A stretch of 64,000 nt of DNA, taken from assembly GCA_016630955.3 (NCBI GenBank), contig CM049988.1, positions 806,001 through 870,000 of the forward strand. Reading direction: 5' to 3'. Position 1 is the first letter of the stretch. Each line of letters opens with the position of its first letter. Position numbers and translations under genes: made by a program. Positions 46,850-56,600 of this stretch are shown here, piece after piece. The notes beneath the pieces were generated by a model, which was given only the letters and a program-made list of their open reading frames with translations, had not been told where the DNA came from and did no database searches. This DNA comes from Didymella arachidicola. Taxonomy: Eukaryota; Ascomycota; Dothideomycetes; Pleosporales; Didymellaceae.

Positions 46850-49295
46850 ATGGCAGGCAAGGAATCGACGGTCTACATCCTTGATCTTGGTCAGTCAATG
46901 GGTGAGAGGCGCCATGGACGCGACCAGACGGATCTTGATTGGGCGCTCGATTACATTTGGGACAAGATCACAACAACAGTATGCAGACGCTCTCTTGGTG
47001 ATCTCGTGCGTGGCGCAGCGGAGTTGTCACGATATGGGATGGAGCTTCGAAGTTGTGCAAAATGAGGCTGACAGACCTGCAGGTCGCGACCGGGAGGAAA
47101 ACGGCGCTAATGAGCGTCGTTGGGTGTCGGACGGACGAGACCGATCTGAACGGTGTCATGGAAGAGGCAGAAGGCTACGAGAATATCACGGTGTTCTCTG
47201 AGTGTACACAGTATGGATCTTGAAATTCGTGACGATCAGGCAGCTAACGACCGCAAGATACTTGTTGAGCGACATCCGGCGGTTGCAAGAGAAGCTCAAG
47301 CCCAGCAAAACGAACGAGGGAGATCGTGAGTTGACTCAATTTGAAACCGGAAACCTTGTCTCACATTTGCAGTGGTCTCTGCATTGGCCGTTGCTGTGCA
47401 ACTGACGGACAGTGCCACATCAAACAAAGCCGGCAAGCCACTGAAGTACGACCGACGGATCATCATTGTCACGGACGGGAGAGGCGATATGGATACCGAC
47501 GATTTGGAAGCCATTGCGCTGAAGATTAAGGACGAAGAGGCGCCAGTTGAGATCACACTGCTCGGTGTAGACTTCGATGATCCTGACTTCGGCTACAAGG
47601 AGGAGGACAAAGACGTGTCCAAAGTAATAACATCGCTCCAGGTATAGTACCGCAGCTGACCCGCAACAGTCGAGGAACGAAGAAGCCCTGAAGAGCTTTG
47701 TAGACAGCTGCAACGGTAGCTTTGGCACCCTTGCTGAAGCCATCGAGCAGCTCAGTATCCCGCGCCTGAAACAAACACGGCCCATTCCCAGTTTTAGAGG
47801 CCAGCTTACGCTCGGGGATGCATCAAAGTTCGACGCGACACTAACCATCGATGTCGAGCGATACCCATGCACCATGCTTGCGAAACCACCAACAGCAAGC
47901 TCCTACGTCGTACGAACAGATCTCGGTACAGCAGGATCTAGCAACGGAGAACCTGTGGAAGATATCGTGGGGGAAGACCATCCAATGAGTGACCTGGCTG
48001 CTGTACGAAATCAGCGTGTGTACCAGGTGGACGACCCTGAAGAAGCGGGTGGTAAGAAGAATGTGGAGATGGAAGAGCTCGAAAAGGGCTATGAGTATGG
48101 CAGGACGGCAGTCCACATCGCTGAATCTGACATGAACGTGGTCAAGCTCGAAACTTCGCCCTCGTTGGAGCTCATTGGCTTTGCGCGTGAAGAAGAGTTC
48201 GAGCGCTATCTGCCAATGAGCCGTACGAATTACATCGTACCTCAGAAAGCGAACCAGCAAGCCCAATTGGCGCTCTCATCCTTCATACACGCACTGTTTG
48301 AGGGTGGCCTGTACGCAGTCGCACGCTTGGTCACAAAGGAAAACAAGCCGCCCATTGTCATCCTACTCGCACCACGAATCGAGCCAGGTTTTGAATGTCT
48401 GATTGATGTAGAACTACCTTTCGAGGAGGATATGCGTCCATACAAGTTCCCGCCGCTAGATCGCAAACTCACCGTGAGCGGCAAAGTCATCACTGAGCAT
48501 AAAGACTTACCTAATTCCGACCTTACCGCGGCAATGGACGCGTATGTTGACGCTATGGATCTGTCCACGTTCGCTGAAGACGAAGACGGCAATCCAGACG
48601 AGTACGCAAAGCCAGAAGACACCTACGCGCCACTCGTACACCGCATCAATCACATTATCAGATGGCGTGCAACACATCCCGACCCCACTCTGACCATACC
48701 TGACCCACCTGAGATCCTCAAGAAGTACTCCGCGCCGCCATCAGAGCTCCTTGAGCGCGCAGACAGCATACTTGCGTCTCTCAAAGAGGCAGCAGACGTC
48801 AAGAAGGTGCCACCAAAGGTCAAAGGACGCGGTAAGCGCAACCGTGCTGAGCGTGAGAAGCCAATCTCCGGTCTTGATGTCGATGCGCTGTTAGGCAACC
48901 CTGCACAAATCAAAATCGATCCAGCAAACCTCGTACCGAGCTTCAAGCAGGCACTTGCCATCACGGACGATCTGGCTGCCATACAGTCTGCTGCAGACGC
49001 CATGGCGAAAGAAATCCGCAGCTTAGTCGAGAACAGCGTCGGGGAAAGTGCTTACGGGCGGGCACTCGAAGCATTACGTGTCATGCGTGATGAACTTACC
49101 GAGCTCGAGGAGCCGGAAATGTACAACAACTTCATGAGAGAGTTCAAAAAGGAGCTCCTCGGGGACGCGCTGAAGGGGGATCGAAGAGAGATGTGGTGGA
49201 GGCTGCGGGGAAGCAGATATGGTCTCATTGATGAGAAGAGGTCATTGGTCAGCAACGTCACGGAGAAGGAGGCGGACAACTTCTACAAGGCCTAG
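46850..49295 (+). CDS. KU80: Ku80 (ATP-dependent DNA helicase II subunit 2)
   Basis: Larger partner of the Ku70/Ku80 ring that binds DNA ends for non-homologous end joining and acts at telomeres. Five exons: 46850-46978, 47083-47210, 47258-47325, 47373-47623 and 47670-49295; introns are 104, 47, 47, 49 and 46 bp if counted to each acceptor. The product is 733 aa. The N-terminal von Willebrand-like domain starts MAGKESTVYILDLGQSMGER, with IIIVTDGRGDMDTDD and LLGVDFDDPDFGYKEEDKD. The Ku core follows (SFRGQLTLGD, IDVERYP, then VYQVDDPEEAGGKK and IPMSRTNYIVP-like blocks). The C-terminal Ku80 helical region ends MWWRLRG...KEADNFYKA. All junctions agree with the family. The in-frame TTG upstream is not used. 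Confidence 0.95.
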
Positions 49296-49714
49296 ATGAT
49301 GATTGTCACGCATCGTCCGGCCCGACTTCGATGTATAACTCTCTTCAAAGGACCTTTGGTCAAGCACTGAATGGCGACAATCGCCAGCTAACTAGATCAC
49401 TGCGACTCATCTGCACCTGCTTATGACTGGCCGTAACATGTGAGTCGGCAGATCCCGCAGACGTCAGAGGGAAGAACGACCCATGGCTCATTGAGCCGCT
49501 TGAGATGGATGTGAGGGCGGGGTTTACAGAAATTGAAGCTGATGCTGAGACGTAGGAGCGCATAGAGGCGGAGACAAGGAATGTAAAGAATCGCGACGGC
49601 GCATGGTGGAAGAGATTGAAATGTCTCTGGTCATAGTTGTTTGCAACTGGTTTGATTGTTAGCGGCTCTTACAGGTCTTTCGACAGGGGCGAAAGCCATC
49701 TAAAATTCACCAGT
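49296..49714. other. Intergenic between convergent genes
   Basis: 3' flanks of Ku80 and the archaemetzincin gene; only a short minus frame of about 67 codons, without motif. Confidence 0.6.
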
Positions 49715-51048
49715 CTACATCTGCGATACTCTTTCCTCCAACCACGCTTCTAGACCGCTCCACATAGCAGTACCTTGTCCCTCCTTTCGAACCTTTTTGC
49801 AGAATTCCTGTAATTGGACACACCGTTTCTTGACCCACATCTTCCTATCCTCCTCACCGCCGTCGAGCGCCTCCACTCCAATGGCATGACTGAGCTTGGC
49901 CTCACAAATCGGACACAGGTACGGCGGTTGCCTCACATCCTCCTTCATCCCCGCGGTGCCTTGCGAATTACACGCATAGTACACACAATGATCGAACGCA
50001 AAGCAATGCGCAATTTCATGGCTCACAGTCCTCGCCAATCGCGAGAACCAGAGTGCGTCTTCGTTCTCCTGACACCCATGAACAAACAGCCAGGTAGAGG
50101 CGGCATCGACTGCTTTGCGCATTAGACCAGAGCTGCTTTCTCTGATCTGATGCAATGCTGGCTTCTGAGGCACCAAGTCCTCTGTCAGACAGATCTTGTC
50201 AACGAAGTCCTTGCAGTGGCTCAGCGGCCACATGTGCTCTCTTTCGATCCGTTCTTGAGCACCGAGAGCAGGATTGTATCGTGCCATCTGGAAAACGGAG
50301 ACTCTACTGCCGCCGTATGCGCGCCCGCAGCAGAAGTCGTCGTCTTCCTCCCACATGTCGTGGTCGATAAGCCGACATATGGCGTGCGCATCATCCGGTA
50401 GAATCCGCATTGCGCCATCCAATATATCATTGAGGTTCAGTTGCGCCTGAAAGATACCGTCTGGTGGGATGCGAGTGCGAACGCGCGTAGACTCTTCGCC
50501 ATGCTGAAGAGCGACGTATTTCGGAATAGACCTTTCCAAGTGCGGCTTGCGACTCACATGCCATGTTGTCCAACTGAGTTGAAGAGGTAACTCTTTGACG
50601 TTCATACCGTGGTAGAAGGCGCTGATATAGTCGATGAAGTCCTCGACTGAGGGACTCCGCGCCCTCATGTTCAGATTATCGCCATTGTCCGACTTCGGAA
50701 GCGGCGTGATCCATTCATGCATATAGCTGACATCTCGAGTGATTTCTGGTACGCGAGCTATGTAGATTGTTCCTTTCGATGGCGTGATTCTGTTTCTCGA
50801 CTTGTGCTGATGCCACGTCGTGAAATCCTGGGTTTCGTGATCGGTGTAGTAGTTGAGATCATCGAATAGCAGCAATAAGGGCGCAGGGAATGCTGTTCTG
50901 ACATCTTCTACCTTCGATGTGACCTTTTCTGCTTCGACCTTGCTGATTGTAGCTGCTGTGCGATCTTCAAGAGACGGTTGTAGGTATCCTGCGTGTTCAG
51001 CAACGGTGAAGGTGCAAGCTGGAGAATGTGGTGCTTACACCTTGTCAT
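49715..51048 (-). CDS. Archaemetzincin-like zinc metalloprotease (M54)
   Basis: Exon 1 is only 8 nt (51048-51041, ATGACAAG), followed by a 98-bp intron and exon 2 at 50942-49715; the product is 411 aa. The catalytic motif is HEIAHCFAFDH (His311, Glu312, His315, His321). It is followed by the archaemetzincin extra-zinc cysteines: Cys322, Cys327 and the CPIC pair near 346-349. The usual Gly of HExxHxxGxxH is Ala here. Human AMZ2 is the best-known relative; its physiological role is unsettled. No ATG exists in the main frame before 50875, so a spliced start is needed. The chosen donor (GTGTAAG) and acceptor (AATCAG) are the only pair giving Met plus an open frame. Confidence 0.82.
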
Positions 51049-51389
51049 TTTAAATACTGGAGAGAGTCTGCATCAATTCTGGAGATTTTGCAAGACCAAG
51101 GTGTAGATATACTGGATTTGTGAGGGATGGGTGCCTAGGCTAGGGCTGTGCACCAGTGGTTCTAATCTGCAATGGGCAAGCCCAATAGATTAGCATCTCA
51201 CTACAGTGAGGCTCATGATCGAAACAACATATAAATGCTCTTGGATGCAGTATCGCTTCGAGTATTTTTGTAGAGTCGGTCTTGGACGCGCTCGTTGCTT
51301 GAAGAGACACTAATAGAATATGTACAAAGAAAGCATGAATCGGCTGAGGGTAACACTCGAGGTTCATGACTGGATCAAGGGCAAATTGT
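51049..51389. other. Intergenic
   Basis: Upstream of the archaemetzincin gene and downstream of the pectin lyase. No gene seen. Confidence 0.6.
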
Positions 51390-52715
51390 TCAATCCCTGA
51401 ACTTCACGGAAGCGGACCTGCCAGCAAGCGCAGTAAGCTTGCCAATACCAGCCGCGTTGGGAATTCTGGTGGCGATCTCGGAAGCAGCCTTAGCAGACGC
51501 AACAGTCAAACCCTTGAAATCACCGAAGAAACTGGTGTCCTTCTTGCTAGTCAGGGTAGAAGCAGTGGTCGTGGTACCCTGGAAGAGGTTGACTTGGCAG
51601 GCACGACCAAGAGCAGAGCTGCACTGCTTGTTGGTGGTAGCATCGGGCGAGCCGAAAAGCTTGCCTTTGTAGTCTGCGACAACGTTGTCGACGCTGTTGA
51701 AGACGTTGCCCTCGAAGATGCCCTTAGCAGTGGTCTCACCGCCTTCAAGCAAGTGACCCTTTACATCAAACCAGACATTGTTGACAGCGTGGAGCAAGGT
51801 CTTACCACTAAGAGCTGGGCCACGGCCGGCAGTCTTGGTGATGTAGTTGTTCTTCATGGTGATCGAGTCGCCAGTGCCGACCATCTCAAAGACCCAGTAG
51901 TGGTAGCCATCGCAGCCAGTAGAGTAATCCGAAAGGCCGTTGATGAAGTTGCTGGAAAGGGTGATGCGAGTAGAGGGAGTGTACCCGAACACATAGTGTT
52001 GTCGCCCCGGGCGAGCAGTCTGGTACCCTGTCAGTAACTATGTGCGCGAGAGGGTGTACGACCACTTACGGTGACATGATCAATCCAGATGAGATCAGCT
52101 CCGGCGAAGGAGAGCGCATCTCCTCCCCAAACATATTTGTGGTTCAGGTCGCTGACCTGAATGTTCTGGACGATGACGTTCTTGCCTGCAAAGGACAGAC
52201 CCTTGCCCTTGATGATGCCTTTGGAACCAATGCCCAAAATGGTCTTGTTGGAGCCAACCTTGATGGGCTGTTTCGCCGCCTTATAGTAGGTGACAGTCTC
52301 TTTAACCTCACCAGCAGCGCATGTGTCCAATAAGATACGCTGACATTTAGCTCCGGTTCCCCAGGTCGCACCTGACTCCGTTAGTGCAAGATCAATCGTC
52401 GGAGGTGAGATGAGACGCACAAGCGGTACCAGTGACTGTTCCCTCGGAAGTGGTGTAGTCGAAGGTCTTGTCAAGAACAATGACTCTCGCGGTCGAGTCG
52501 GTCAACCACGTGGTAAGCTCATTGATGTCCTTAGGATACTGAGCAGCGGCGCTGCCTGGTCACCAGCGTCAGCTTGAGTTCAAATGATAGGGTTCGTTTC
52601 CATCTTACCACCACCCGTGACACCGGTCGCAAAGCCTTCGGCCTTACCAACGACACCGACTGCGTTTGCCACATGCGCCAGGCCGGCGAGTGCAGCGATA
52701 GCAAAAAAACCTCAT
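51390..52715 (-). pseudogene. Pectin lyase (PL1) with a frameshift in the signal-peptide codons
   Basis: Secreted lyase cleaving methylated pectin. Exons are 52715-52609, 52555-52421, 52371-52070 and 52019-51390 (introns 53, 49 and 50 bp). Conserved PL1 pectin-lyase blocks are FATGVTGGG, ARVIVLDKTFDYTTSEGT, the NKTILGIGSKGIIKGKG strand, DLNHKYVWGGDALSF, IDHVT and the catalytic-Arg motif RPGRQHYVFG. The exon sum is 1,174 nt, one more than a multiple of three. The ATG at 52715 is followed by AGG and a run of seven T (52703-52709). With this run the start is out of frame with the hydrophobic AIAALAGLAHVANA signal peptide and the rest; six T would restore a 390-aa protein. Either a true pseudogene or a homopolymer sequencing error. 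A transposon ends 248 bp upstream. Confidence 0.85.
52703..52709 (-). other. T7 homopolymer frameshift site
   Basis: Seven A on the plus strand, two codons after the pectin-lyase ATG. No alternative in-frame ATG lies upstream before a TGA. Confidence 0.7.
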
Positions 52716-52961
52716 AGCGAATGTAGGAACGGATGTGAATTGAATGACGAAGATCAATGTAACGAACGACTGTACGAGGTAATACCACGAATGCTTTAAG
52801 TAGCTTTAAGGCACATTGCAACCTTACATCGAGGTTGCGCCCCTCCCCGTGGGCAATATGATCCGCATAGCACTTAATTAATTCGGGCATATACATGTCC
52901 TGAGCGCACGAACTGCATGCCTGCCTTTTGTTGTTTCGAAACAATATTGGCCGAATACGCA

Positions 52962-52963
52962 TA
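52962..52963. repeat. TA target-site duplication, left
   Basis: TA immediately before the left TIR, matching TA at 60158-60159. Confidence 0.8.
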
Positions 52964-53008
52964 ACGCCAACTACCACCGGATGGCGCACCCCACCGGAAT
53001 GGCGCACC
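52964..53008 (+). repeat. Left terminal inverted repeat (45 bp)
   Basis: Matches the reverse complement of 60113-60157 with a single mismatch (CAACTACC versus CAACCACC). It contains two adjacent copies of a CACCGGAATGGCGCACC-like 16-17-mer in direct orientation. Confidence 0.95.
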
Positions 53009-53308
53009 TTGCCAAGACCACACCTCTTTTGACCACCACCAACGATGTCGCAACAAATTGATCTTGAATTACTTTCTCGTGAAGATAGAATTAAGCTTGC
53101 TATTAGAGCTATTAATTCTAATGCGAACCTAAGCCAGCGACGCGCTGCTGCTGTCTACAACGTGCCTGAAAGTACTCTTCGAAGGCAACGCGCCAAACCA
53201 GCTTCTCAACGCGTTATCTACCCCAATTGCTCTCGGCTTACAAAGCAAGAAGAGGAGGTGCTTGTTCAACATATAAGAAAGCTTGACGCGCGAGGATTTG
53301 CTCCTACG

Positions 53309-53313
53309 CTTAC
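53309..53313 (+). repeat. CTTAC target-site duplication, left
   Basis: Five bases directly before the left LTR, repeated at 58669-58673. Confidence 0.95.
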
Positions 53314-53435
53314 TGTTAGCCAGCATCACGTGCTCTGTTACATAATCATCTGTAGGGTGTATATTCCCTCTTCCCCTCATTAGATAGAAAACAACCTAGT
53401 CCCTCTTTTCTACGCCTGGCCTCTGCCCGCACACA
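53314..53435 (+). repeat. Left LTR (122 bp)
   Basis: Begins TGTTAGCC and ends CGCACACA; base-for-base identical to 58547-58668. Short for a copia LTR. Confidence 0.97.
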
Positions 53436-53448
53436 GTTATGAGCCCGG
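53436..53448 (+). promoter_or_regulatory. Primer-binding site, Met-tRNA anticodon-region type
   Basis: GTTATGAGCCCGG abuts the left LTR. Its reverse complement contains GGGCTCATAAC, the anticodon stem-loop (anticodon CAT) of methionine tRNA rather than a tRNA 3' end. This is the half-tRNA priming known from Drosophila copia. Confidence 0.75.
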
Positions 53449-53659
53449 TTTGCACCTCTTAGACTGCGCTACTCAGCACTAAAACAGCTCTAGACGTGTA
53501 ACTGACAACGACTACGTTCACTTCTACCTCGTTTTGTCTACTGACAGCTGATCAGCGTCAAAGACCTTTCTAGTCGACAGCCATCAGGTGGTGTCGCTAA
53601 CGGACCAGAACTGCTGCTCTGTACAGAGATCAGTTTGGTGATTAATCACGAAGATCACG

Positions 53660-56600
53660 ATGTCGTACAACGACGCTGGAGTCACACGAGTGACCGTTAT
53701 ACTGGATAAACCAGTCGATTGGGAGTCATGGTTCCAGCTACGACGAGAGAAAGCCGTCGTAGATGCTATTTGGAAGTACCATGACATCTCGAAACCACAG
53801 AGCGAGCTACCGAAGCTCGAAGAACCTATCAAACCACTGCCCAGCGATGTCAGAGCTGGAGCGACAGCGATTGCCCAGCTGGACGCAGGCCAGCAGGCAG
53901 TGTACAGTGATCTCCTCCACGACTGGAGATATGAAAGAGCAGAGTACGCGAAGAAAAAGCAGAAGGAAGGCGAACTTCTTTTGGATATCAGCCGTACGAT
54001 TGCTGCTCGTCACCTTTACCTCATCAACGGAAAAGATGAGGTGTACGATCGACTGATCGCTCTCAAGAAGCAGTTCGCGCCGACAACTGCTACACGAACC
54101 AGAGAGCTAATCGTCAAGTATCGATCTCTGCAGGAAGGCCCTCAGAGTCGCGATCTCGAGCAGTGGCTCGACGACTGGATTCACATTACGAATCAGTGCA
54201 GGGAAGTAGACCTTCCTGAAACAACGGGCTGTCGAGCTCAGGAGGATTTCCTGTCAGCTATCAGGACGATCGCGCCAGAATGGGCAGGATCATCGCATCA
54301 TGATTTAATCATGAAAGAGACAGCAGGCAAGACGAATGAAGTTCAACCGGTGGCAGACTACATCGCTCAGTTCAGAATCTATTACCGAAGAATCGGACCT
54401 ACTGCGGCATCACTTGGTACGTTTGCGTCATTAGGTGTATCAGCCAAGTCAGAACAGCATCAGAAGGAGCAGAGATCATCGAGATCAGCTCCATACAAGC
54501 CAGAATGTATCTGCGGGAGCAAGCACTGGTATAGAGAGTGCTGGTACCTGTTTCCAGATCATCCGAAGAGACCCGAGGACTTTCAACCGGCTAAAGCTGT
54601 GCAAGACCGAGTAGCAGCAGCCTTGAAGGATCCAGAGCAAGTTAAGAGAATCAATAAGCTCCTAGCTCGGCACGGCAAGAGAGTAAAAGGCACAGATGAG
54701 ACGCTCACACTTGATGGTGGGAAGAGCAGCGCAAGCTTTGTCACCTACAACAGCTTCTCTGTCGCACAGGTACAGCAGAAGGCTTTGCCAGCGATACGTA
54801 ATCGATGGATACTCGACCCAGGCTCGAATATTCACGTATGCAACTCGACGAGATTTGGCTGGCAAGAGACACGGAAGGCAAGACCTCATGAGATGGTCTT
54901 AGCAGGAGACTCAACCTTGGCGATACAGGCCTGGGGAGAGGTGACGTTCAGCGTTAACCGGCCGAACGGTATAGGCAAGATTCAATTGTCTAACGTCGCA
55001 CTTGTAGAAGGCTTCCTTACAAACGTTGTAAGCCTCTCACGATGCCGAGAGATAGACGTGCAGTTCGACTCAGGGAGAGATGCAATGTATCAGAAGCATC
55101 CATCAAACGTCATCTGTTCGCTTAAATACGCAAATGGGCATTGGATTGTCGACGCTGAAGAAAATGATCGCCTAGCTCTGAGCAGCTTCGCGGCGACAGT
55201 ACGGCGAGCGTACAAGCCATCGCGAGAAGATCGACGTCCAATTCACACATCCCATGTCGAAGCTCATGAGATGTTTGCACACGCTGGCAAGGACGTGATT
55301 GACCATCTGAGTAGGAATGTACAGGGTATAACTCTTGACAAAGACGCCAGAGCTCCAAGGATGCACGAGTGTGAGACCTGTATACAATCAAAATCGGCAG
55401 CTCAGGTCAGCAGACGCGCGTCAGATGATCATGCGACAAGGCCTTTCTATCGAATAGTCGTTGATCTTGTACAGCTCATACCGACTGGAGAAACATGCTA
55501 CAATGGAGATCGCTACCTGCTGCATGCAGTATGCGAGTACTCAAAGTGGCACGAAGCAGTGACTCTTGCGAACAAGTCACTACCAGTAGTGATAGCAGCT
55601 CTCAAGGCGCTGCTACACAAGATTGAGCGACAATACGGGTACACAGTCATTGTGCTCAAAGTCGATGGGGATCGTGGCTATGGCCTCGAACTCTACAGAA
55701 TCGCGAGGCAAGCAGGCCTCAAGATTGAGCTGCGTGCTCCTGACACGCCTGAGCAGCTTGGAGCTGCAGAACAAGCCGGAAACATCATCATTACGAAAGC
55801 AAGATCGCTCCGCATTAAGGCAGGTCTACCGAAGTCTCTATCAAATGAGCTAGCGATCACGGCGACAAAGATCACGAATGTAACGCCTACGAGATCTATT
55901 GATTGGAAGACGCCGTACGAACTCGTTCACGGCAAGCAGCCTTCAGTCGCGCACTTCTCCCAGATTGGGTGCAAAGCGTACACGCTTAACAAAAAGCTGA
56001 AGAAGGCAGATAAGCTAGAGTCTCGTACATTCGTTGGATACCTTGTAGGGTATGACTCATCAAACATCTTTCGCATCTGGCTGCCGAAAAAGAACCAGGT
56101 GATACGTGTGAGAGATGTGATATTCCAGAGAAGCAGCCTCTACAACGACCATGAGAAGGCTGAGAAAGAAGATATTATGCAAGAAGAGATTGAGATCCTC
56201 AATATACTGCATACAGCGGAGGCAGAGGCAGATCAGGAAGTAGTAACTGAGCTACAACAACGTCAGCAGCTTTCTAAGGATCAGAGCTTTCTGCCCACAC
56301 CAGAACCGTCAGATCGCGGTACTGTACCACCTCAGGAGTGGACAGGCAATGACAGAGATCTAGACCGAGCTTCCGAGCCGGCAGAACAGATCAGTGTGGA
56401 AGATCAGCAAGGCGCTGAAGATCAAGACACTGGGGAACAGATTCAAGATCAACTGCTTGATGAGCCGCAGACGCATCACGAAGATGATAGATCTACAGCC
56501 AAAAGCAGCGGAGACGGACCACTACGGCCAGCTGTGACGAGCAAGCGAGACCGTCCACGAAAGCAGCCATCAACATGGGCAAAAGGATGGAGCAATACCG

